NCBI RefSeq assembly: GCF_003002895.1
Contig: NZ_PVTI01000009.1
Coordinates: 1 to 64,000, forward strand
Direction: 5' to 3'
DNA length: 64,000 bases
From: Knoellia remsis
GTDB lineage: Bacteria; Actinomycetota; Actinomycetes; Actinomycetales; Dermatophilaceae
Shown here piece by piece: positions 34,434 through 40,819 of the stretch (the stretch's first letter is position 1; every line of letters begins with the position of its first letter). Made by a program: the position numbers and the translations under genes. The notes under the pieces were generated by a model. It worked only from the letters and a program-made list of their open reading frames with translations, was not told where the DNA came from and ran no database searches.

Positions 34434-35507
34434 ATGGCTGCCGTGACGGGTTCGGCCGCGCCGACGCTCGCGATCGTCGGGGCGACCGGGGCCGTCGGCA
34501 CCGTCGTGCGCGACGTGCTGCCGATCCGGCGGCACATCTGGGGCGACGTCCGGCTCGCGGCCGGCCCTGAGGACGTGGGATCGGTGCACCGGGTCGCGGG
34601 TGAGGACCTCACGGTCGAGGCCCTGACACCGGACTTCTTCGACGGTGTCGACGTCGCGGTCGTCGACATCCCGCCCGACATCTCCGCTCAGTGGGCCGGC
34701 GTGGCGGTGGAGCGAGGCGCCGTCGTCATCGACAACAGCCCGACGTTCCGCCGCGACCCGCAGGTCCCTCTCGTCGTCCCGGAGATCAACCCCGAGGCCG
34801 TGCGCGAGCGGAGCAAGGGCATCATCGCCAACCCCGGTGCGACGGTCATGACGATGATCGACGTGTTGGCTGTCCTGCACCGGCAGTGGCAGCTCACCGA
34901 GCTCGTCGTGACGAGCTTCCAGGCGGCGTCCGGCCTCGGCCGCGCCGGGATGACCCGGTTGCGCGACGAGATGGAGGTCGTCGGCGCGGACCGCGAGCTC
35001 GGCATGCGTCCGGGGGATGTGCGTCGTGCCATCGAGCACGAGCTCGGGCCGTCGATGTTCGGCGGACCGCTGGCGCTCAACGTGCTGCCCTTCGCGGGCA
35101 GCCACGTCGGCGACGGGTGGAGCTCGGAGGAGTCCAAGATCCGCCAGGAGACCCGCAAGATCCTCGGCATGCCGGAGCTGCGCGTCTCGGCGACGTGTGT
35201 GCGGGTCCCGGTCATCTCGGCCCACTCGGTGTCGGTGCACGCGACCTTCGCCCGGTCCATCCCGGTCGAGAAGGCCCGGCAGGCCCTCGTCGAGGCGCCG
35301 GCCGTGGTCGTCATGGACGACCCGGAGCACGGCGAGTTCCCGACGCCGGTGGACATGGTCGGGGCCGACCCGCGGTTCGTGGGTCGCATGCGTCAGGCCA
35401 TCGACTTCCCACGCACCCTCGACCTCTTCGTCGTGGGCGACAACTTGCGCAAGGGTGCCGCGCTCAACATGATCCAGACCGCCGAGCTGGTGGCCGAGAC
35501 ACTCTGA
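34434..35507 (+). CDS. Aspartate-semialdehyde dehydrogenase-like protein lacking the catalytic Cys
   Basis: A 357-residue protein with the Asd fold: NADP loop VGATGAVGTVVRDVL, AVVIDNSPTFRRDPQVPLVVPEINP, FQAASGLGRAGM, and C-terminal TCVRVPVISAHSVSVHATFARS holding the substrate Arg and acid-base His. The nucleophile motif NPNCTT of true Asd reads NPGATV here (bases 34832-34849), so Cys is replaced by Ala. Without it the thioester step cannot occur. It is probably a paralogue with another or regulatory role, and an authentic Asd should exist elsewhere. It lies 45 bases after lysC. Confidence 0.85.
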   Translation: MAAVTGSAAPTLAIVGATGAVGTVVRDVLPIRRHIWGDVRLAAGPEDVGSVHRVAGEDLTVEALTPDFFDGVDVAVVDIPPDISAQWAGVAVERGAVVIDNSPTFRRDPQVPLVVPEINPEAVRERSKGIIANPGATVMTMIDVLAVLHRQWQLTELVVTSFQAASGLGRAGMTRLRDEMEVVGADRELGMRPGDVRRAIEHELGPSMFGGPLALNVLPFAGSHVGDGWSSEESKIRQETRKILGMPELRVSATCVRVPVISAHSVSVHATFARSIPVEKARQALVEAPAVVVMDDPEHGEFPTPVDMVGADPRFVGRMRQAIDFPRTLDLFVVGDNLRKGAALNMIQTAELVAETL

Positions 35508-35586
35508 CGTCTCGTGGGCGCTGCTGACGCCCCCGCCCAGCCGACGCTCCGGGCGTCCTGCGGGTCCGTCGCTCCGGGAGCTCTGC

Positions 35587-35622
35587 GGTCACGGCGCCGT
35601 CTCGCGTGATGGCGCCGTGACC
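35587..35622 (+). terminator. Hairpin after the Asd-like gene
   Basis: A perfect 12-bp stem GGTCACGGCGCC (35587-35598) pairs with 35611-35622 around a 12-base loop, 80 bases after the stop. The rest of the 304-base gap holds a second GC-rich dyad (35525-35580) and the 9-bp tandem repeat listed separately. Confidence 0.6.
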
Positions 35623-35716
35623 GGGCGGTCAACAACGCGTCACCGGCACGTGTGATGATGCGGTCAACGCTCGGGGTGGAGCGGCTCCGCGGTCTCGGTC
35701 CGGTGACGATCCGGGC

Positions 35717-35743
35717 GTGTTACTCGTGTGACTCATGTGACTC
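35717..35743. repeat. Three 9-bp tandem units in the promoter region of a LytR_C gene
   Basis: GTGTTACTC, GTGTGACTC and ATGTGACTC follow one another, about 70 bases before the GTG start at 35812. TGCAATAG at 35747-35754 could be part of a -10 region. Such iterons may bind a regulator; none is identified. Confidence 0.6.
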
Positions 35744-35811
35744 GTGGTGCAATAGAGGTGCGGTTGTGGGACCGCACGTGCTGGACCGACGACAGGAACC
35801 GAGGAGGGATC

Positions 35812-36846
35812 GTGATCCGTTCGTGGCGCTCGAAGCGTCAGCGCACGCACGAGCAGGAGCTGGCCGAGCGACGCGCTCAGGACCTCTCCGCACTTCCGGT
35901 GCGCGCCGCGGGGGCGGCGCGCGGCATCGCCAAGAAGAGTGTCGAGGCGACGCGTGAGACCGTGCACGAGCAGCTCCTCGAGCGCGCCAAGGCGCAGGAG
36001 GCCCTCAGCGACGACCAGATCTGGCGCCGCTACCAGGTCCGCCACCTCGTCCTCTTCGTCACCATCCCCGCAGTCCTCGTGGGCACGGCAGGCATCGCCA
36101 CGGCATACGGCACCGGACTCATGAGCCACGAGGCGCCTGCGCCGAAGTGCCAGCCGGTCAAGGTGCCTGCGCCGCCCGCGGGCTCCTTCTCCATCGTCGT
36201 CATGAACGCGTCGGGCCAGAACGGCGCGGCGACCGATGTGGGGCGCGACCTCACCCGTCGCGGCTTCAAGGTCACGAGCATGGAGACCGCCCCGCGCAGC
36301 CTCTACGTCAAGGCCCCGGTCAAGATCTTCCACGGCAAGAACGGTCTCGACCAGGCCCTCCTCGCCGCCCAGACGATCGCGGGCGCCGAGCTCGCCTACG
36401 ACGGCCGCAAGGGCACGGACATCTCGTTCGTCCTCGGCGCGGACTTCACGAAGATGCTCCCGGCACCCCCGCCCAAGCCCCCGAAGCTCAACGAGTTCAC
36501 CGTCAACGTCTACAACGCGACGTGGAAGCCCGGGCTCGCCACCGACACCCTCGCCGAGCTCAAGAAGCGCGGGTTCAAGGTCGGCAAGTCGGGCAACGAC
36601 CCGGACAAGTCGTTCCTGCCCAAGGACACCGCCGTCATCCGCTACGGCCAGGACGCCGACCTCGCGGCCAAGCTCGTCGCGAAGCACTTCCCCGGTGCCC
36701 GGCTCGACCAGGTCAGCCGCGACAACATGACGATCGACGTCGTCCTCGGCAACAACTTCGAGACGCTCGTGCCCGTCGCCGACGTGCCCAAGCCGCCGCC
36801 CGTGCGCAAGGACCCGCCGCCCACCGTGATGCGCCCCTGCGACTGA
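35812..36846 (+). CDS. Membrane protein with two LytR_C domains
   Basis: 344 residues from GTG 35812 behind GAGGAGGGA. A basic, helical cytoplasmic part (residues 1-75) precedes one membrane segment (about 82-105). Outside lie two LytR_C units: SFSIVVMNASGQNGAATDVGRDLTRRGF to ISFVLGADF (about 125-215), and FTVNVYNATWKPGLATDTLAELKKRGF to IDVVLGNNF (about 230-325). The tail is Pro-rich. It is related to the single-domain protein at 3279-3863. A role in wall polymer attachment is inferred only from the domain's association with LCP ligases. Confidence 0.85.
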   Translation: MIRSWRSKRQRTHEQELAERRAQDLSALPVRAAGAARGIAKKSVEATRETVHEQLLERAKAQEALSDDQIWRRYQVRHLVLFVTIPAVLVGTAGIATAYGTGLMSHEAPAPKCQPVKVPAPPAGSFSIVVMNASGQNGAATDVGRDLTRRGFKVTSMETAPRSLYVKAPVKIFHGKNGLDQALLAAQTIAGAELAYDGRKGTDISFVLGADFTKMLPAPPPKPPKLNEFTVNVYNATWKPGLATDTLAELKKRGFKVGKSGNDPDKSFLPKDTAVIRYGQDADLAAKLVAKHFPGARLDQVSRDNMTIDVVLGNNFETLVPVADVPKPPPVRKDPPPTVMRPCD

Positions 36847-36880
36847 GTCGTCGTCTGCCGACCGGCTGCGGTCGGTGACC

Positions 36881-36916
36881 GTGTTCACGTATGCCGGCCG
36901 GCCGGCATACGAACAC
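36881..36916. repeat. Perfect 24-bp palindrome of two overlapping GTATGCCGGCC words
   Basis: CGTATGCCGGCC at 36888-36899 is followed immediately by its reverse complement (36900-36911), flanked by GTGTTC and GAACAC. It lies 42 bases after the LytR_C gene and 65 before the phosphofructokinase gene. It could be a terminator or an operator. It is the densest instance of the GTATGCCG word. Confidence 0.85.
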
Positions 36917-36976
36917 CGCGTCCACGACGCGGGCGGTGCTGGGTGTGTCGCCCGTCACACTGGTTGACTTGGGGGC

Positions 36977-38176
36977 ATGGCCGTCCAGACCGTTGCCCTG
37001 CTCACCGCCGGGGGCCTCGCGCCCTGCCTCTCCGCCGCCGTCGGCGGGCTCATCGAGCGCTACACCGAGATCGCGCCCGACGTGCGGATCATCGCCTACG
37101 AGAGCGGGTATGCCGGCCTGCTCACCGGCCGCTCGATCGAGGTCACCCCGGAGGTGCGTGAGGGAGCAGCGCTTCTGCTCAGGTTCGGCGGCTCGCCGAT
37201 CGGGAACAGCCGGGTCAAGCTGACCAACGTCGCCGACGCCGTGAAGCGCGGCCTCGTGCAGGAGGGCCAGGACCCGCTGCACGTCGCGGCCGAGCAGCTC
37301 ACCGCCGACGGTGTCGACGTCCTGCACACCATCGGTGGCGACGACACGAACACCACGGCAGCCGACCTCGCGGCATACCTCGCCGAGAACGACTACCCGC
37401 TCACCGTCGTCGGTCTGCCGAAAACGATCGACAACGACGTCGTACCGATCCGGCAGTCGCTCGGCGCGTGGACGGCGGCCGAGCAGGGCGCACTGTTTGC
37501 CCGGAACGTCCTCGCCGAGCACTCCTCCAACCCGCGGATGCTCATCATCCACGAGGTCATGGGCCGGCACTGCGGCTGGCTCACCGCCGAGACCGCGCGC
37601 CGCCACCACGCCTGGGTGGGGGAGCAGCAGTGGCTGCCCGGGATCGGGCTCGACTCGCGTCGCTGGGACGTGCATGCGGTCTATGTGCCCGAGGCGGCGA
37701 TCGACCTCGCGGCCGAGGGGGAGCGGCTGCGTGGGGTCATGGACGAGATCGGCTGCGTCAACATCTTCCTGTCCGAGGGCGCCGGCGTGAGCGAGGTCGT
37801 CGCCGAGATGGAGGCGGCCGGGCTCGAGGTGCCGGTCGACCCGTTCGGCCATGTCCAGCTCGACAAGGTCAACCCGGGTGCGTGGTTCGGGCGGCAGTTC
37901 GCCGAGCGGCTCGGCGCCGAGAAGGTCATGGTGCAGAAGTCGGGCTACTTCTCGCGGTCGGCTGCGGCCGGGCCGGAGGACCTCGAGCTCATCCGGCGCT
38001 GCACCGACCACGCCGTCGACGCGGCGCTGCGCGGTGAGTCCGGTGTCGTCGGCGAGGACGAGGAGCGCGGCGACGAGCTGCGGGTCATCGAGTTCCCGCG
38101 GATCGCCGGCGGCAAGGCATTCGATGTGTCCGTGCCCTGGTTCACCGAGCTCAAGGCCTCGCTCGGCCAGCCCTGA
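36977..38176 (+). CDS. pfp: 6-phosphofructokinase, pyrophosphate-dependent type
   Basis: A 399-residue PFK-fold enzyme phosphorylating fructose 6-phosphate in glycolysis. The phosphoryl-donor motif is GGDDTN, where the second Asp replaces the Gly of ATP-dependent enzymes, and the substrate loop is LPKTIDNDV with Lys before TIDND. Both changes are the accepted markers of PPi use. MGRHCGWL follows as in the family. The reaction with PPi is reversible, serving glycolysis and gluconeogenesis. Start ATG 36977. Donor specificity is predicted, not shown. Confidence 0.85.
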   Translation: MAVQTVALLTAGGLAPCLSAAVGGLIERYTEIAPDVRIIAYESGYAGLLTGRSIEVTPEVREGAALLLRFGGSPIGNSRVKLTNVADAVKRGLVQEGQDPLHVAAEQLTADGVDVLHTIGGDDTNTTAADLAAYLAENDYPLTVVGLPKTIDNDVVPIRQSLGAWTAAEQGALFARNVLAEHSSNPRMLIIHEVMGRHCGWLTAETARRHHAWVGEQQWLPGIGLDSRRWDVHAVYVPEAAIDLAAEGERLRGVMDEIGCVNIFLSEGAGVSEVVAEMEAAGLEVPVDPFGHVQLDKVNPGAWFGRQFAERLGAEKVMVQKSGYFSRSAAAGPEDLELIRRCTDHAVDAALRGESGVVGEDEERGDELRVIEFPRIAGGKAFDVSVPWFTELKASLGQP

Positions 38177-38241
38177 GCTGGTTGGCGTATGCCGGCCGGT
38201 CCAGGTCGAGCTGCACCATCCCGCTCGAGTTGTCCCAAGCG

Positions 38242-38328
38242 TGGTGACTCGTCCTTCCCGTGGCGAGTCGTCCCTCCATCAGGGGACGACTCAGGCATGA
38301 AGGGACGACTCACCATGTGTCGGGTGAC
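38242..38328. repeat. 87-bp direct repeat, left copy, before the DUF4262 gene
   Basis: The same orientation and length as 38917-39003, about 80% identical by eye. Internally it can fold through GAGTCGTCCC / GGGACGACTC arms. The two copies bracket exactly one gene. Confidence 0.85.
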
Positions 38329-38435
38329 GTGAGCCGCGGTGGCAGCGGTGCGGTGGGCCCGTGAGGAGGCGCGGGTGTCGGTCCCGGTTCCTAGCGTGCG
38401 TGGTCAGTCCAGACCGACGATGCAGAGGAGCAACC

Positions 38436-38903
38436 ATGATCCTGCCCGCAGAGACCGCCTTCATGGACCAACAGCGTGCATGGCTGCGTGACACCGTCCG
38501 ACGCTGCGGGGTGGCCCTCACCTACGTGTCCGATGACGAATGTGAGTGCTGCCGTGCCGTTCCGCAGAGCCGGGCGGCGCAGCGCGCGGACGGCACGAAG
38601 CAGAAGGCGTCCGAACGGTTCGGCTACACCACCGGACTGCACGGCATCGGACACCCCGAGCTGGTCCTGTTCGGGCTCGATCGCCTGCCGACGAGCGGCT
38701 TGCTCAATGGCCTGGCACACGAGGTGTTCCACGGCGAGGTGTTCATGCCGGGCGAGGTGCGGAGGTTCGACGAGCTCGACGTCACCTTCCGCGTCGAGGA
38801 GATGCGCAACCCCCGTGCCCACGTTGTGGCGGCCAACGCGTTCTACGAGATGCCACGGGGCAGCTCGGTGCGTGCCTTCACAGTGCGCCCGCTCGCGGTC
38901 TGA
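38436..38903 (+). CDS. DUF4262-like protein
   Basis: 155 residues from ATG 38436 with GAGGAG upstream. The stretch RFGYTTGLHGIGHPELVLFGL followed by LLNGLAHEVFHGE fits DUF4262, a small family without known activity. An N-terminal cluster CECC (residues 29-32) could bind metal. It is flanked on both sides by 87-bp direct repeats, suggesting it moved, or was trapped, as a unit. Confidence 0.75.
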   Translation: MILPAETAFMDQQRAWLRDTVRRCGVALTYVSDDECECCRAVPQSRAAQRADGTKQKASERFGYTTGLHGIGHPELVLFGLDRLPTSGLLNGLAHEVFHGEVFMPGEVRRFDELDVTFRVEEMRNPRAHVVAANAFYEMPRGSSVRAFTVRPLAV

Positions 38904-38916
38904 CCTCTCCCTCGGA

Positions 38917-39003
38917 TGGTGACTTGTCCCTCCCGTGGTGAGTCGTCCCCACATGGAGGGACGACTCAGGCATGGAGGGACGACTCGCCACCGTCTGAGT
39001 GAC
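38917..39003. repeat. 87-bp direct repeat, right copy, after the DUF4262 gene
   Basis: The partner of 38242-38328. The central 30 bases around GGGACGACTCAGGCATG are the best conserved. It starts 14 bases after the DUF4262 stop. Confidence 0.85.
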
Positions 39004-39004
39004 A

Positions 39005-39060
39005 GGAGCCGCTGTCGCGTCCCGCCTCCTTCGTCGCCGGTGCGCTCCAGCTCCCAGCAT
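39005..39060. repeat. 56-bp repeat copy 2, downstream of tRNA-Pro
   Basis: The counterpart of 350-405, same length and orientation. It lies beyond the hairpin that follows tRNA-Pro on the minus strand and abuts the 87-bp repeat on its other side. Confidence 0.7.
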
Positions 39061-39077
39061 GCTGTCCCCCAACTCGC

Positions 39078-39114
39078 GAGGGCCGCTGCTCGACGAAGTC
39101 GAACAACGGCCCTC
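39078..39114 (-). terminator. Hairpin after tRNA-Pro(CGG)
   Basis: GAGGGCCG(T/C)TG arms with a 15-base loop start six bases beyond the tRNA 3' end on the minus strand. There is no T-run. GTGAGGGCC is also used in the terminator at 40766-40809. Confidence 0.65.
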
Positions 39115-39119
39115 ACTGC

Positions 39120-39194
<75 letters not shown>

Positions 39195-39296
39195 TGGCAT
39201 GCCGCCCGCACCCGGAGGCGCAAGCGACACCCGAGGATAGCCGACGCTCACCCCGGTCCCGAAATCGGTTCCGCCGGTCGGTGAGAGCGGCCGACG

Positions 39297-40238
39297 TCAG
39301 CGCCCGACAAGGGTGAGTAGCGTCGCCTCCGGACGGCACGCGAACCGCACCGGCGCGAAGGGCGACGTGCCCAGACCGGCCGAGACGTGCAGGTATGCCG
39401 CGCCCTCCGGAGCGGGCCGGCCCACCTCGGAACCCGCTCCCGGCCACCACTTCGAGACACCCTTCGCGCGTCCGCGGTCGAGGTCGCAGTTCGTCACCAG
39501 AGCGCCCACCCCTGGCACGGCGAGCTGCCCACCGTGCGTGTGCCCCGCGAGCACGAGGTCGGCGCCGTCCGTGACCATCGCGTCGAGGACCCGCTGGTAG
39601 GGCGCGTGCACGAGACCCATCGTGAGCGCGACGTCCGACGCCGCGGGAGCCGACACCGCGGCATACCGGTCACGCTGGATGTGCGGGTCGTCGACGCCGA
39701 CGAGCTCGACCCGGTGCTCACCCATCGTCACGGTCGTGCGGGCGTTGTCGAGGTCGGCCCACCCGCCGGCGCGCAGCCCGCTCACGAGCTCGCCGACCGG
39801 CAGGTCCACCCGTTCCCGCCGCGGAGCCCGGGCGTAGTGGCGGGTGAGGTAGCGGGCGGGGTTCTTCGGCACCGGCCCGTAGCGGTCGTTCGACCCGAGC
39901 ACGAATGCCCCGGGGAACTGCATGAGCGGTTCCATCGCCCGCAACAGCGCCGGCACGGCATCGACGGCGGCGAGGTTGTCGCCGGAGTTGACGACGAAGT
40001 CCGGTGTGAGAGAGGCGAGCTCGCGCACCCACTCGATCTTGCGGCGCTGTCGGGGCACGAGGTGCAGGTCGCTCACCTGGAGCACTCGCACGGGCGCCGA
40101 CCCGGGCGGCAGGACCGGCAGCGTCGCGGACCGCAGCGCGAACCAGTTCCGCTCGACCAGCCCGGCATACGCCACGCCGGCGACCCCCAGGCCCACGAGC
40201 CCACCGAGTCCGCGGGCCACGCCACCGAGAGTCGTCAT
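39297..40238 (-). CDS. Metallophosphoesterase, membrane-anchored
   Basis: A 313-residue protein with one N-terminal hydrophobic segment, then a calcineurin-like domain. The two-metal ligands are evident: VSDLHLV, NSGDNL, LGSNDR (Asn-Asp where many have Asn-His), HAPYQ and LAGHTHGGQ. The substrate is unknown. Its Mycobacterium counterpart (Rv3683, as I recall) also lies beside ponA2, so the neighbourhood is conserved. ATG 40238 is divergent from the YqeY gene. Confidence 0.9.
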   Translation of the reverse strand: MTTLGGVARGLGGLVGLGVAGVAYAGLVERNWFALRSATLPVLPPGSAPVRVLQVSDLHLVPRQRRKIEWVRELASLTPDFVVNSGDNLAAVDAVPALLRAMEPLMQFPGAFVLGSNDRYGPVPKNPARYLTRHYARAPRRERVDLPVGELVSGLRAGGWADLDNARTTVTMGEHRVELVGVDDPHIQRDRYAAVSAPAASDVALTMGLVHAPYQRVLDAMVTDGADLVLAGHTHGGQLAVPGVGALVTNCDLDRGRAKGVSKWWPGAGSEVGRPAPEGAAYLHVSAGLGTSPFAPVRFACRPEATLLTLVGR

Positions 40239-40281
40239 CGGTCCAGTATCCCGGTTGACGCGGGGTGACAGACTGGGGGCC

Positions 40282-40743
40282 ATGACCGACGCGACGCTCA
40301 AGGACCGGCTGCACACAGACCTCACCGACGCCATGCGCGCCCGGGACAAGGTCCGCTCCGGGACGCTGCGCATGACCCTCACCGCGATCACGAACGCCGA
40401 GGTCGCCGGTGACGAGGCCAAGGAGCTCACCGACGACGAGGTCCTCAAGGTCGTCGCCAAGGAGGCCAAGAAGCGCAAGGAGGCCGCGACGGCATACACC
40501 GAGGCAGGGCGCCCCGAGCTGGCCGAGAACGAGGAGGCCGAGCTGGCCGTCCTCGAGGGCTACCTGCCCAAGCAGCTCGACGACGCCGAGCTCGAGCAGA
40601 TCGTCCGCGCCGCCGTGACGGAGACCGGCGCGACGGGTATGCCGCAGATGGGCCAGGTCATGAAGGTCGCCCAGGCGCAGATCGCCGGGCGCGCCGACGG
40701 TGGCCGGGTGGCCGCGATCGTCAAGAAGGTCCTCGTGGGCTGA
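40282..40743 (+). CDS. GatB/YqeY domain protein
   Basis: A 153-residue stand-alone YqeY protein: KDRLHTDLTDAMRARDKVRSGTLRMTLTAI in the N-terminal helical part, then AAVTETGATGMPQMGQVMKVAQAQIAGRADGGRVAAIVKKVL, the tail domain found in GatB. It may bind tRNA or help amidotransferases, but is not an amidotransferase itself. It is complete and ends in a bidirectional hairpin shared with ponA2. Confidence 0.9.
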   Translation: MTDATLKDRLHTDLTDAMRARDKVRSGTLRMTLTAITNAEVAGDEAKELTDDEVLKVVAKEAKKRKEAATAYTEAGRPELAENEEAELAVLEGYLPKQLDDAELEQIVRAAVTETGATGMPQMGQVMKVAQAQIAGRADGGRVAAIVKKVLVG

Positions 40744-40765
40744 CGGCGCGAACCGCCTACCCACA

Positions 40766-40809
40766 ACGCAGTGAGGGCCCCAGCCTCGTGGCTGGGGCCC
40801 TCACTGCGT
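40766..40809. terminator. Bidirectional terminator between YqeY and ponA2
   Basis: A perfect 20-bp inverted repeat beginning ACGCAGTGAGGGCCCCAGCC closed by a TCGT loop lies 22 bases after the YqeY stop and ten before the ponA2 stop on the other strand. Confidence 0.8.
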
Positions 40810-40819
40810 TCCGGAGCGG

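Noticed and set aside
35716-35750. GlxR/Crp binding site in TGTGACTCATGTGACT
   Set aside because: The half-sites are in the same direction, not the inverted TGTGA-N6-TCACA arrangement.
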